A DNA stretch of 64,000 nucleotides from Oreohelix idahoensis (GCA_024509875.1 JAMPIV010016258.1:372001-436000); one strand, 5' to 3'. Shown: positions 1 through 12,225, numbered from the stretch's first letter. A program made the numbers and translations. Notes: generated from the sequence alone by a model not told the origin.

Positions 1-960
1 TTTTATCTGTTAGTCCGTCCGTCTCTACTTGCGTTTTCACAAAAAACGTACTTGGTTTTTGAACCAACCTATCCGTCCCCTCTACAAATTTTGTCTTTAA
101 AGTTATTTTTAGCCACAGCTCCCACCAATGTCCCTCTCTTTCATTCTAACTAGATTTGAACACTTGAGTCTCAAGGTCGCGGTTTTTGTGCAAATTAGTG
201 ACATGTTTGATTCAATGCAGTCTTTCGCTGATGTGAACAACACAGTCTTTTGTCAATGTCTTCATTATTATCTATCCGTCTGTATAAATAAAAGCATATT
301 ATTTCACTGCTCAAAATGGGCCATCCGGCCAGCTAATTTTTATATTCCTAACATTAGTATTAAGAAAAAGTTACTTTTTTAATTTTGTAATATTTCAAGC
401 ATCTGCGTTGTAATGCTTTTGCCGCTTAATTCAAATAAAAGGCTTGGTATCGCATAAGCGTTCCTTTCCGTACCTCGTGTCAATTTGGGGACGTGAATTT
501 TTCCTTTCCCCCCTCCTCCCCCCAATTGCGTCTCCTTAGCCTTGCTAGTCTCACGCAATTTTTCAGTCATATTTTTTTTCCTTTTGATCCGCCGGTCTCA
601 TCCCGTTCAAATGGTAACCGTTTCAGCAATTTAATTTCCATGGCGGGTGATGACCCGCGGCGTGGGCGATCATGCCTTCTAGTAACTTACGCATTCTTTT
701 TTATACCTACATTTTATCCTTTGGAGATATTTTTGCGTTGTATCACTGTTAATTTTATGACAGTGGTGCTAGCTTTCCTGAGATCCCCCCCAGTCCGTGT
801 CTTTGATCGTGGTCGCTGCTATCTGTTTGATTCTGGCGCCGCCCCCTCTGGGCCAAGTTAATGAACTTACTGCATATGATTGCTCAAGAGATGACCATGG
901 GCGTGATTTAATCTCTCCTTAAATCAATGCGATGACCAGAATGAACGGTAGATAAACTGT
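1..960 (+). repeat. Dispersed repeat R, copy 1 (longer form)
   Basis: Bases 1-35 and about 604-770 match 38797-38984 almost base for base, including a stretch with GGTGATGACCCGCGGCG. In the second copy the two blocks are directly joined. The junction falls at a shared CGTT, so the simplest reading is that copy 2 lost about 570 bp by microhomology deletion, or that this copy gained it. The 36-603 stretch is AT-rich with only short ORFs, none recognisable. The element class is unknown, and the true left end lies outside the window. Confidence 0.6.
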
Positions 961-1202
961 CCACATATCAATCAGCAAGCGTGTTGCCAATCTGCGTGGA
1001 AAGGTTGCATAGCTAATGATTCCAGGTGAAAAGAAAAATCCCGTTTTACGAAAGGTTACAATATTCGGGGGCACTGATGTTATCCAAGGGGTCGCTACCA
1101 AGAGTCGTATCATCTCATCCAACACTTCAGGGGTACCGATGTTATGAGAGGGTTCTCACCATCATCCTAACAAATTCAGGACGGATGAGTTCGTCTGTCA
1201 CA

Positions 1203-1652
1203 GTGTCAATGCAAATGTTGACAGAAAAATGAGACGAACACGATAGACTTGATGTGTCAATGCAAATGTTGACAGAAAGATGAGATGAACATGATAGACT
1301 TGATGTGTCAATGCAATTTTGACAGAAAAATGAGACGAACACGATAGACTTGATGTGTCAATGCAAATGTTGACAGAAAAATGAGACGAACGCGATAGAC
1401 TTGATGTGTCAATGCAAATGTTGACAGAAAAATGAGACGAACACGATAGACTTGATGTGTCAATGCAAATGTTGACAGAAAAATGAGACAACACGATAGA
1501 CTTGATGTGTCAATGCAAATGTTGACAGAAAAATGAGACGAACACGATAGACTTGATGTGACAATGCAAATGTTGACAGAAAAATGAGACGAACACGATA
1601 GACTTGATGTGTCAATGCAAATGTTGACAGAAAAATGAGATGAACACAGACT
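1203..1652. repeat. 51-bp minisatellite, about nine units
   Basis: Nine tandem units of about 51 bp, each holding GTGTCAATGCAAATGTTGAC followed by AGAAAAATGAGACGAACACG and ATAGACTTGAT. Units differ by a few substitutions and small deletions (one loses three bases near 1314, one loses a base near 1489). Because 51 is divisible by three, open frames of 66 and 98 codons with a 17-residue period appear on the minus strand. The small deletions shift the frame between units, so I do not treat these as genes. Confidence 0.9.
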
Positions 1653-1864
1653 TTATGGATAGTAATGTCCCTGGCATAAATGGTTCTCTGGGTTGTTGCT
1701 TTTTTTCTTTTCTTTTACAGAAGACTGTTTCTGAGAGCAAGAAAGTCAGCACATTCCAAATCAAGTAAACCCAGTAGCAGTTTACCATCTATTCTTGACT
1801 GCTAATGAATGGTAGATGGCAGTAGATCTACCTGGGCGAGGGACATATCCAGAAAGTATCAGAA

Positions 1865-2459
1865 GATCTTGAAGACGGCCAGATATAGTGTTACATTCCT
1901 CATCGTCGCACCAGATTATAATGATTGAGCTGACAGTGCCGTTTGAATCCAGATTGGACGAGTAACTCTATTTCAAAGTCGCAAAATATAATGATCTGGT
2001 CAAGGACTTGAGACACCACGGGTTCACTGTGAGGGTATTGGCTTTTGAGGTAGGTGCAAGTGGTCTAGTGGCTGACTCAGTATATGATCTGCTGAAACAG
2101 TTGGGTTCGAAAGGACAGTCAAGATCAAGGGCACTTAAGAGACTCAGTGAAACTGTGGAAAAGACATTATGCTGGCTGTGGAACAACCGGAACGGGGCTA
2201 TGGAATTCAGGACAGAAATTTATTTTCAACACCAAGGTTATTTACACAATTGCCTCCAACTGGCAGAAAAAAAAGGAGGGAAGTTAAAAGCCGCAACCAA
2301 GGTGGAGTGGGATAAATGATCTGCACAAGACAATAAGAGGCTGACACTTCAGAGTCATGACCCAAGTGGGCCCATTCCCCCTCCCCTCCCCTTTTTTAGA
2401 GTAAAGGAGATTAAGAGGCCAAAACACTTGGTCGACTGGGGGACCACTTCTGATGATCA
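1865..2459 (+). pseudogene. LINE C-terminal relic (restriction-like endonuclease-type tail) and its 3' part
   Basis: Translations in the + frames give RPDIVL, then IELTVPFESRLDE, then KYNDLVKDLRHHGFTVRVL with a following GASGLVADSVYDLL and SETVEKTLCWLW. This succession resembles the C-terminal end of retrotransposon polyproteins seen in fish and invertebrates. The PD...E spacing recalls a PD-(D/E)XK endonuclease, which is an inference. The reading frame has stops near 1870 and 1965, so it is broken. The 2250-2459 part is repeated at 43745-43936, and its continuation resumes at 5448, showing that the 2460-5447 block was inserted into it. Confidence 0.5.
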
Positions 2460-5447
2460 TGTGACCGCACAATGCTCGGATTAATAGTTACATCTCAGTG
2501 TGACAAAACGGGGCGGCCCCTATCGATCTTTGTTTCACTCCGGCAGTATCGGTACATTTGTGGTACTGATTGTTATTATGTGCTCTCAATTATCGCACTT
2601 TTCTTTCTTTTTTTCTTCGTTATTTTTCTGCTAAGTAGCAGATATTTGAGTATTGTCGAATTGCTGTAGGTGATAATAATCACATTTGCTTGACGCTACC
2701 CAGATTTGCTGAGATAATTACTCGCAGTCGCAAAGGAGCAGCACAGCTTGGATAAGATTAGCACAAGATCTCGTGTACGCGGCGGAGACTTATGACATAA
2801 GCGTTTCCTGTCCTACTTGTTATGACAAGAGTATTTTCTGATAAAGTATGACGGTTACGTTTTGAACATGCTGTTGTATGAGTTTACCGATTTGTTTGTA
2901 AGTTTGTGCACAAGGGCATCGAACATCTTATTACCACATATGGGAGAGTTGACCTCTGCCTTACGTTCAAAATTATCCGATGTTGGAATAATTTGAAATT
3001 ACCCCATAACCCGCCTGTTTGAATATGATTGGAGTTTTTTGATAGCTCATAACAAACGGAGGCGTGGGAAAGCAGGGAATATAGTCTGACCATTTTCTCA
3101 AGCTATTTCACTTGAGAAATCGCTCGCCAAGACACCGGACTGCTACAGTGAAGAATTAGAATTTAGAATTCCTTCTTAAAATATCGGACACCTTTTATTG
3201 GAGTGTTAATCACGACTTAAAATATAGCCCAGGAAATCTCTTTCCTATTAAGTAAGGAAACCGGGACTGAGGAAACTGAAGTACCACACACGAAGTCAGA
3301 GAGGGAACTTATTAAATTAACGACTCCCCAGATGCGTGTAAGAGGCCGATTCAAGTCTCTTTTATTCATCTGAGCAAAAAGTCTGTGAACTAGAATTGGC
3401 ATGTCATTTTACATTCTGTATTTTCATTACTAACATATGAACTAACATAAATATGTATATTACCATGTGAAGTTTAATGTGTGAAAATCGCTAGTGGATG
3501 TCACAGTCATTTGAGGCTGGCAACCTCAACGTATAGAATGATGATTTATGAACCACCACTGCGCGGGCTTTATTGATAGATTTGTAAAGAGAACTAAAAG
3601 CAGAAAGTAGTCCCAAGTTCCATAGGGAGCAGGGAGGAAAAGATGAAAGAAATGATGTACATTTTAATTATAATACTTACAATTTCAAGCAGTGTAAATG
3701 TCCATACAAACATATTCACTTTAAAATTAATGTAAGTTTTCAAGCTTTAAACCAGTGGAAACGTCTATGTGAAAATATTCATTTTTAAATTAATGAAAGT
3801 TTTAAACATTTCAAATCAGTGTAACCATAAATAAAAACATATTCAATTTATATTGTGAACACTTGTCAATCAGTAGAGATGTAAATGTAAACAGACTCTA
3901 TCTGTATTATTAAACTTTTCATTTAAATGTAATGTAAAGCTAAAGCTATTCAATTTAAATGTAAAGAAAGTTTATCCCGTGGAATTAAATTTAATTCTCA
4001 TCGAGGGTAAATTCTGAGATAAATGGGATGGTAGAATAGAAGAGGGGCACATAAGTATGTCTCGAGAAACGCAATACTGAGGAGAGCGTTTCGTTTCTAT
4101 TCTTTATCATAGTTATTGGTGGTACCAGCAGAAAGTACTAACTCTGGAACAAGAAGGTACAAGTGGCCTACGCTTTAAGACGAGCAACCAACTTCCGTAG
4201 ACTCTCATTAACATTTTTGGGAAACGAGCTACACCCAACAACCTTGACCAGCGACGAGCGAGAGCAGTGTACACAGAACCCATCAGCGGGAGCAAAAACT
4301 ACTATTGTCAGCTAAGTGAAAAATAAACGCTGCCAAAGGGAACTTATTCCCATCATCTCTACTATAAATCAATGATGAAAATTTTCTTCTAAACTATTCA
4401 ATTTATTTTCAAACTATTAAAACCTAAAGTGATTATTAAATTTTGTTATTTGTAATGTTACAAATTTAACTTTGTTTTAATCGTTTTAAAGTTACTGTAT
4501 GTTTGTCTCAGTCAATTTACTACACACACTCTAAACAGAGCTATACCAGAATAATAAGAATTCCACTGAGTAAATCAGGGGGGGGGGGGGCCTTGAACGA
4601 GCTGAAATTAATAAGTGCTTAATTCCTTCACAAAAGTTGTCGGCAGATTCTAGAATTAACGTGCTCAGCCAAAGCAGCATTGTTTTCGCTTATCTGAATA
4701 TCTCGTGAATACTCCCTTTGTAATAGAAGTGTCCTTACCCTTCTATCTACATCTCTGCCAAGAGTAATCTTGTGTGAACGTAGATACCTTTGAAGCCCAT
4801 ATTAGATACTCTTGAGTTTTGGCCACTGGTGGACCACTACTGCAAAGCAGGGGAGGCAATACCGTCACAATTCTCAAGCAGGAAATTTCTAGATAGAAAC
4901 ACAACATCAAGGATAGAACTTCTATGTGAGCACTTTAGATCAGGGATTCTTAAACAGGTGCTAGAAGTACTTGGTGACAAGGTGAAACAGGCAATTTAAG
5001 ACTTGATATAAACGACCGACAACTTAGAATTTACTCCAGCCCCTAGGAAGACGACTAAGAACACGCTGTCATATGTCAATAGAATTGATGTTCAATGTCG
5101 AACAAACGCTGTATTCTGGGATCTTCCTCATTAAAGATAAGAAAACGCCCGCTTCTGTAGTTGATCTTCTTCCAGATTATTTTTGTGGGATGTTGGAAAG
5201 CTGTATTGTTCAAATAACATTGTGTACATTATGGTGGTGGTAATGGCCAATAACATACTATAAAGAACAGCTGTGTTTGTCCGAGAACCTCGTGACTGAG
5301 GTTTTCACTTGCCTCTACGAAGTAGTGGGAATTTTCATCTGAGGCCTAAAGCCTTTCGTTCCACTGCAACATTACCAATTGAACATTTAATTAGTCGAGC
5401 ATTAGTCTGGTGAATAAACAACCTAATATGGTCAGTGGACTGTCACA
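2460..5447. mobile_element. LTR-like insertion Z carrying a nested solo LTR
   Basis: The host repeat at 43745-43995 is continuous where this copy is split. The block begins TGTGACCGCACAATG, ends GGACTGTCACA, and is flanked by ATCA at 2456-2459 and 5448-5451, a 4-bp duplication typical of gypsy-type integration. Removing the nested element at 2499-4869 leaves about 617 bp with terminal TGTGAC/GTCACA, which fits a solo LTR. No ORF longer than about 70 codons is recognisable. Confidence 0.55.
2499..4869 (+). mobile_element. Solo-LTR-like element X, copy 1 (2.37 kb)
   Basis: Begins TGTGACAAAACGGGGCGGCC and ends GGCAATACCGTCACA. It is the same family and extent as the minus-strand copy at 19012-21551 and the copy split across 26360-31703. 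TG...CA ends, an inverted TGTGAC/GTCACA terminus and no coding capacity suggest a long solo LTR. The flanks here (CTCAG and ATTCT) do not form a clear target duplication, unlike copies 2 and 3. It carries a 12-G run near 4579. Confidence 0.6.
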
Positions 5448-5510
5448 ATCAGATTGCCTCCTGTTGTATCGCTCTATATAGAGTTTCCTATCATCATGTA
5501 TGGTCAGTTT
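5448..5510 (+). repeat. Right-hand piece of the host repeat split by insertion Z
   Basis: GATTGCCTCCTGTTGTATCG and the following GAGTTTCCTATCAT match 43937-43985, where the same sequence directly follows CTTCTGATGATCA. This places the piece immediately after 2459 before the insertion. Confidence 0.65.
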
Positions 5511-5867
5511 GAGCTTCTATCAAATTAATTTAAATAAAGCACAACTAAAATACAGATTATTAACTTTTTTTTAAAATAACATAAATTGCTATGTTACATA
5601 AATATTATAGCTCAAGGTGAGATTCTGCCTGTTCAACGCATGAGCTCGTGTCCAGCACGTTGTTTGCTCTCTCTTGTATCGTTATTTTATTAGTCATTTC
5701 AGATTGTATTTACTGCACGAGTAAGTTACCCGCCAAAACATGGCGGGGAAAAAATTATGTTGTGCTGTTTCTTCTGCAAGCCTCATAACGGCGCAAACTC
5801 TCATGTAGTCATTTATCTGGATGTACCGTTGTGAAGCTATGGGGTAACTCATCAAAAAATGACAAGG

Positions 5868-6345
5868 TGTCACGGGTTGCCTCTCCGTTGCTCTGCAGTA
5901 GTGGTCCAGCAGTGGCCAAAACTTGGAGTATCTGATGTGGGTCTTCAAAGGTGTCTACCTTCGCACAAGATGTCTCTTTGCAGAGTTGTAGGTAGAAGGA
6001 TAATGATGCTTCTACCTCAAGGAAGTTTTCACTAGATATTTCAGATGTCAAGAACAATGCTGCATGAGACAGAGCAATGATAACTTTTAGTATCTGACCC
6101 ACCGCCTTTCGTGAAGATGGGTTATGCAATAACTAGCTCGTTCAAGCCCCCAGCTGAGTTAATTCAGCGAAATCCTTATTATAATTTATTGGATATATAG
6201 ATGTAAATATATATATTAAAGGGTCTGATATATACGTACGTTCTTATAACTATAATAATTGAATCAACCATGAATTTGTAAAATAACACGTAACAAATTT
6301 AATAATAAATTATTCTTTATCAGTTTTAAATAAATATGAATCATG
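5868..6345 (-). repeat. Fragment of LTR-like family X/Y, 3' end
   Basis: On the minus strand this ends GCAACCCGTGACA, and it shares with X copies the block CTTCGCACAAGAT / AGTAGTGGTCCA / CCAAAACTTGGAGTATCT and the further upstream CTCGTTCAAG and AATTTGTAA stretches. It is 5'-truncated with respect to the 2.4-kb copies. No target duplication was found. Confidence 0.6.
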
Positions 6346-7838
6346 GGTGAAATTTAAATAAAAAAGTGTCTTCATAGAGACTTCGTAGGGGAATTATAAA
6401 AGTCCGTTGCGTTCGCCTTTTAATAAGAACTTAGCTCTTCAAATGATTGAGTACTGCATGGTGTTTCGTTAAGCCTTTTGTGATGAGGGCACTTCTCTAC
6501 ACAACTCGTCCAATGTAGGTGGTTAGTGTCGAATCCCAGCTCTTGAATTACAAACTAGAGGCGTAGAAACCGTTTATACTAACTGGTCTTGTACCACGAA
6601 CCCAACTTGGGATCTACATTCTCCTGGCACAGATGAATGGACACAGCAACTTATATTAGATGCTTCGAACACTTTGTCTGGGGTAAATTTAGAATCCCTC
6701 TTATGACGGGTGCTTTGATTCCTAGGTATACAGTCTTGGTATTTAAAAATGCGGTTTTCTTTTAAGTTTCAAAGATGCCCAAATACTTCGGTCCTGTCAT
6801 ATTTAATTTGTAATTCTGTCCGATTCTTCTCTGGCTCCTGGAATTGCTCTAATGACGTTGTAATGCAGTCTTAGTCTCCGAATTTGCAAGGTTATATTTT
6901 AATTTCTTCCTCCAAGCTTCCACTTGTGTTTTCCGACAAACTTGCCAATCAGAGCTATTGTTATTTTCATGCTCTCAGTTGAGACAATCCTGCTGTTAGA
7001 ACTAGGGAGTCGGGGTGTTAATTTTAATTCTTCCCCGCGTGTTTAAATTATCACGTTAAAATTTAAACCCATGACCTATCTTTCAAATATGGCATGATTA
7101 CTTCCGTTGCTATTACACGGACTTGCCAACACATCTGTGATCTCATCCCTAATGATTACCTTGCTTATAATGTCTCTTCAGACATGTTTTATCGGTAATA
7201 AACACGCCGATAATATCTGGACAAAAATGATAAAGTGATTATCACGCGTACTCAAATCTTCCACCAGACAGATAATCCCTGACGTATGCGGACCACAGCC
7301 AGCTCCCTCAGAAATATGACTTTTTTGTCCCCTCCTGCCGAGGTATCGCGAGGCACAGTGACCAACCGCGAAACCCAGGTGGTCACTCGCCTGCTCTGTC
7401 TGGGTCGGAAATGGGTTACGTCAAAGTCAACCATTACTTTCACGTTTACTGTCTGCATTGAAGCTGGCGCGACCACTTAAGTGATTACAATTATTCCTTA
7501 AGATAGTCAATTACCCGTGAAGTAACACTGTTACAGTGTACGAAAAGGTATGGCAATTTAGGAAGTCTCAATGGCACGGATTCATGTGCGAAAAATTAAG
7601 AAATAAAAGTATAATGTAGGAGAGAAAGAAATAATGTAAAAGGACACCCACAATTATCGTCACACAAGGGGAAAAGTGAAAAAAGAAGGCAGTGGAGGGA
7701 AATTTGATTGATTATTTAAAAGCTGATTTATCACAATATGTTTTGTAAATGTAAGGATATCATTAAAAATCTTGCCTTTGTGCTTATTAATAATACACAC
7801 AACAAAATTTTAAAAATAAAATTACTACTATCTCCTAA
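6346..7838. other. Unassigned AT-rich sequence
   Basis: I recognise no gene, RNA or repeat here. A GC-richer patch at 7252-7480 has overlapping ORFs of 64 and 74 codons on opposite strands without a recognisable product. Confidence 0.5.
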
Positions 7839-8125
7839 GGGAGCCGCTGTAGCGCTGTGGTTAGTGCACTGGCTTCCAAGCTCGGTGGTCCATGGTTCGA
7901 TCCCCAGTTGAGGTGGGATTTTTTAAACCGCAAACGGCTCTGGGGTCGACCCAGCCTCATGAATTGGGTACCAGAGCAACTTCTGTGAAGGTTAAGGCGG
8001 CCGGCGTGATGCTGACCACATCACCCTTTGTGTGCCGATGGTCAAGAAAAAATGGGGCTAACACGATATTCCTAATATGCCTCAATGGGCGTGTAACGGG
8101 ATCCTTTACCTTTTTTTTTAACCTT
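7839..8125 (+). mobile_element. tRNA-derived SINE with intact 13-bp target duplication
   Basis: The head has a pol III A-box-like TAGCGCTGTGGTTAGTGCAC and a B-box GGTTCGATCCC at the expected spacing, followed by a non-tRNA body and a T-rich end. TACTATCTCCTAA occurs exactly at 7826-7838 and again at 8126-8138, which fixes both ends and indicates LINE-mediated insertion. The tRNA-like part lacks a convincing full cloverleaf, so it is a SINE promoter and not a functional tRNA gene. Confidence 0.8.
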
Positions 8126-8138
8126 TACTATCTCCTAA

Positions 8139-8450
8139 TCATTATTTAAGGGAGCATCGACTTGAGTGACGAAATCGGCCGAGTTGCTTCAAATGTAACA
8201 AACGCTCTTCCTTATCTACTCCTAAACGAAATGTAAACAGGAAAAATTAATGAAAGTGTATCCGGAATTAAACATCCGCCATTATTAAGGACGTTAACAA
8301 TATGCGCCATATTTTAACAGGCGCGCAATTTAGTCTCTCTTCCCAACCCAGATAAAAAAATGCGGCGCGAAAATATTTTCTCTTTCGCAGGACAAGATGT
8401 CACAAAAGAAAAAGTAACTCACGGGTGGATAAGAAGTTCTAAAGTTTCGA
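8139..8450. other. Unassigned sequence before the satellite
   Basis: No ORF or repeat recognised. The 49-bp satellite starts abruptly at its right edge. Confidence 0.5.
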
Positions 8451-11400
8451 TTCTGTATATGTGTATAAATAATAGTCATTGTCAAATATCAGTAACTGCT
8501 CCTGTATCTGTACATAAATAATAGTCCTTGTCAAATATCAGTAACTGCTCCTGTATCTGTACATAAATAATAGTCCTTGTCAAATATCAGTAACTGCTCC
8601 TGTATCTGTACATAAATAATAGTCATTGTCAAATATCAGTAACTGCTCCTGTATCTGTACATAAATAATAGTCATTGTCAAATATCAGTAACTGCTCCTG
8701 TATCTGTACATAAATAATAGTCATTGTCAAATATCAGTAACTGCTCCTGTATCTGTACATAAATAATAGTCATTGTCAAATATCAGTAACTGCTCCTGTA
8801 TCTGTACATAAATAATAGTCATTGTCAAATATCAGTAACTGCTCCTGTATCTGTACATAAATAATAGTCCTTGTCAAATATCAGTAACTGCTCCTGTATC
8901 TGTACATAAATAATAGTCCTTGTCAAATATCAGTAACTGCTCCTGTATCTGTACATAAATAATAGTCCTTGTCAAATATCAGTAACTGCTCCTGTATCTG
9001 TACATAAATAATAGTCCTTGTCAAATATCAGTAACTGCTCCTGTATCTGTACATAAATAATAGTCCTTGTCAAATATCAGTAACTGCTCCTGTATCTGTA
9101 CATAAATAATAGTCCTTGTCAAATATCAGTAACTGCTCCTGTATCTGTACATAAATAATAGTCCTTGTCAAATATCAGTAATTGCTCCTGTATCTGTACA
9201 TAAATAATAGTCCTTGTCAAATATCAGTAACTGCTCCTGTATCTGTACATAAATAATAGTCATTGTCAAATATCAGTAACTGCTCCTGTATCTGTACATA
9301 AATAATAGTCATTGCCAAATATCAGTAACTGCTCCTGTATCTGTACATAAATAATAGTCCTTGTCAAATATCAGTAACTGCTCCTGTATCTGTACATAAA
9401 TAATAGTCCTTGTCAAATATCAGTAACTGCTCCTGTATCTGTACATAAATAATAGTCATTGTCAAATATCAGTAACTGCTCCTGTATCTGTACATAAATA
9501 ATAGTCATTGTCAAATATCAGTAACTGCTCCTGTATCTGTACATAAATAATAGTCATTGTCAAATATCAGTAACTGCTCCTGTATCTGTACATAAATAAT
9601 AGTCATTGTCAAATATCAGTAACTGCTCCTGTATCTGTACATAAATAATAGTCATTGTCAAATATCAGTAACTGCTCCTGTATCTGTACATAAATAATAG
9701 TCATTGTCAAATATCAGTAACTGCTCCTGTATCTGTACATAAATAATAGTCCTTGTCAAATATCAGTAACTGCTCTTGTATCTGTACATAAATAATAGTC
9801 ATTGTCAAATATCAGTAACTGCTCCTGTATCTGTACATAAAAATAATAGTCATTGTCAAATATCAGTAACTGCTCCTGTATCTGTACATAAATAATAGTC
9901 CTTGTCAAATATCAGTAACTGCTCCTGTATCTGTACATAAATAATAGTCCTTGTCAAATATCAGTAACTGCTCCTGTATCTGTACATAAATAATAGTCAT
10001 TGTCAAATATCAGTAACTGCTCCTGTATCTGTACATAAATAATAGTCATTGTCAAATATCAGTAACTGCTCCTGTATCTGTACATAAATAATAGTCATTG
10101 TCAAATATCAGTAACTGCTCCTGTATCTGTACATAAATAATAGTCATTGTCAAATATCAGTAACTGCTCCTGTATCTGTACATAAATAATAGTCATTGTC
10201 AAATATCAGTAACTGCTCCTGTATCTGTACATAAATAATAGTCCTTGTCAAATATCAGTAACTGCTCCTGTATCTGTACATAAATAATAGTCCTTGTCAA
10301 ATATCAGTAACTGCTCCTGTATCTGTACATAAATAATAGTCCTTGTCAAATATCAGTAACTGCTCCTGTATCTGTACATAAATAATAGTCCTTGTCAAAT
10401 ATCAGTAACTGCTCCTGTATCTGTACATAAATAATAGTCCTTGTCAAATATCAGTAACTGCTCCTGTATCTGTACATAAATAATAGTCCTTGTCAAATAT
10501 CAGTAACTGCTCCTGTATCTGTACATAAATAATAGTCCTTGTCAAATATCAGTAACTGCTCCTGTATCTGTACATAAATAATAGTCCTTGTCAAATATCA
10601 GTAACTGCTCCTGTATCTGTACATAAATAATAGTCCTTGTCAAATATCAGTAACTGCTCCTGTATCTGTACATAAATAATAGTCATTGTCAAATATCAGT
10701 AACTGCTCCTGTATCTGTACATAAATAATAGTCCTTGTCAAATATCAGTAACTGCTCCTGTATCTGTACATAAATAATAGTCCTTGTCAAATATCAGTAA
10801 CTGCTCCTGTATCTGTACATAAATAATAGTCCTTGTCAAATATCAGTAACTGCTCCTGTATCTGTACATAAATAATAGTCATTGTCAAATATCAGTAACT
10901 GCTCCTGTATCTGTACATAAATAATAGTCATTGTCAAATATCAGTAACTGCTCCTGTATCTGTACATAAATAATAGTCATTGTCAAATATCAGTAACTGC
11001 TCCTGTATCTGTACATAAATAATAGTCATTGTCAAATATCAGTAACTGCTCCTGTATCTGTACATAAATAATAGTCATTGTCAAATATCAGTAACTGCTC
11101 CTGTATCTGTACATAAATAATAGTCATTGTCAAATATCAGTAACTGCTCCTGTATCTGTACATAAATAATAGTCATTGTCAAATATCAGTAACTGCTCCT
11201 GTATCTGTACATAAATAATAGTCCTTGTCAAATATCAGTAACTGCTCTTGTATCTGTACATAAATAATAGTCATTGTCAAATATCAGTAACTGCTCCTGT
11301 ATCTGTACATAAATAATAGTCCTTGTCAAATATCAGTAACTGCTCCTGTATCTGTACATAAATAATAGTCCTTGTCAAATATCAGTAACTGCTCCTGTAT

Positions 11401-11973
11401 CTGTACATAAATAATAGTCATTGTCAAATATCAGTAACTGCTCCTGTATGTGTACATAAATAATAGTCATTGTCAAATATCAGTAACTGCTCCTGTATCT
11501 GTACATAAATAATAGTCCTTGTCAAATATCAGTAACTGCTCCTGTATCTGTACATAAATAATAGTCATTGTCAAATATCAGTAACTGCTCCTGTATCTGT
11601 ACATAAATAATAGTCCTTGTCAAATATCAGTAACTGCTCCTGTATCTGTACATAAATAATAGTCCTTGTCAAATATCAGTAACTGCTCCTGTATCTGTAC
11701 ATAAATAATAGTCATTGTCAAATATCAGTAACTGCTCCTGTATCTGTACATAAATAATAGTCATTGTCAAATATCAGTAACTGCTCCTGTATCTGTACAT
11801 AAATAATAGTTATTGTCAAATATCAGTAACTGCTCCTGTATCTGAACATAAATAATAGTCATTGTCAAATATCAGTAACTGCTCCTGTATCTGTACATAA
11901 ATAATAGTCCTTGTCAAATATCAGTAACTGCTCCTGTATCTGTACATAAATAATAGTCCTTGTCAAATATCAG
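8451..11973. repeat. 49-bp satellite array, about 72 units
   Basis: Head-to-tail 49-bp units containing CCTGTATCTGTACATAAATA, ATAGTC(C/A)TTGTC and AAATATCAGTAACTGCT. Units are nearly identical apart from one diagnostic site, AGTCCTTGTC versus AGTCATTGTC, which occurs in blocks. Rare variants are CTCTTGTA at 9771 and 11243, TTGCC near 9313, a 2-base insertion near 9840, AGTTATTG near 11809 and CTGAACAT near 11842. There are no unique spacers, so it is not a CRISPR array, and no coding sense is apparent. Confidence 0.95.
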
Positions 11974-12004
11974 GTATTGCTCCTGTATCTCTATTTAAAT
12001 AATA

Positions 12005-12214
12005 ATCGTCATCATGTGACGTATTCTTTCCAGAACGTTGTCTCCGTTACAGCTGCTCTGAACGCATCACGATTCTGGGCAAGTCGACCTGCATCAGCCA
12101 AAGACAAGTTCAGACTCTCTGTGATGTCCTGGGTCCACCGTCGTCTAGGTCGATCCCTTCCCCTTTTTCCAGGGACCATGCACTCCATCACTGTTTTGTC
12201 CAGACTATTATGTC
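12005..12214 (-). mobile_element. 5'-truncated LINE tail (RTE-3) inserted at the satellite edge
   Basis: The minus strand translates to GKRGRDRPRRRWTQDITES followed by LADAGRLAQNRDAFRAAV, the standard C-terminal tail of RTE-clade proteins (GRP...RW...DR..WR), here with F for W. TTTAAATAATA is present at 11994-12004 and 12215-12225, an 11-bp target duplication made of satellite-derived sequence. In sense orientation the 3' end is ATGATGACGAT, a short GAT-type tail. The insertion postdates formation of the satellite edge. Confidence 0.75.
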
Positions 12215-12225
12215 TTTAAATAATA

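Noticed and set aside
1142..1494. Cysteine-serine repeat protein on the minus strand
   Set aside because: Frame is an effect of the 51-bp repeat period; unit-to-unit deletions break it.
7839..7915. tRNA gene
   Set aside because: Promoter boxes are present but no sound cloverleaf; the bounded SINE structure with target duplication explains it. The same applies to 15179, 17060, 17349 and 40020.
8451..11973. CRISPR-like regular repeats
   Set aside because: Units are contiguous 49-bp tandem repeats without unique spacers, in animal DNA.
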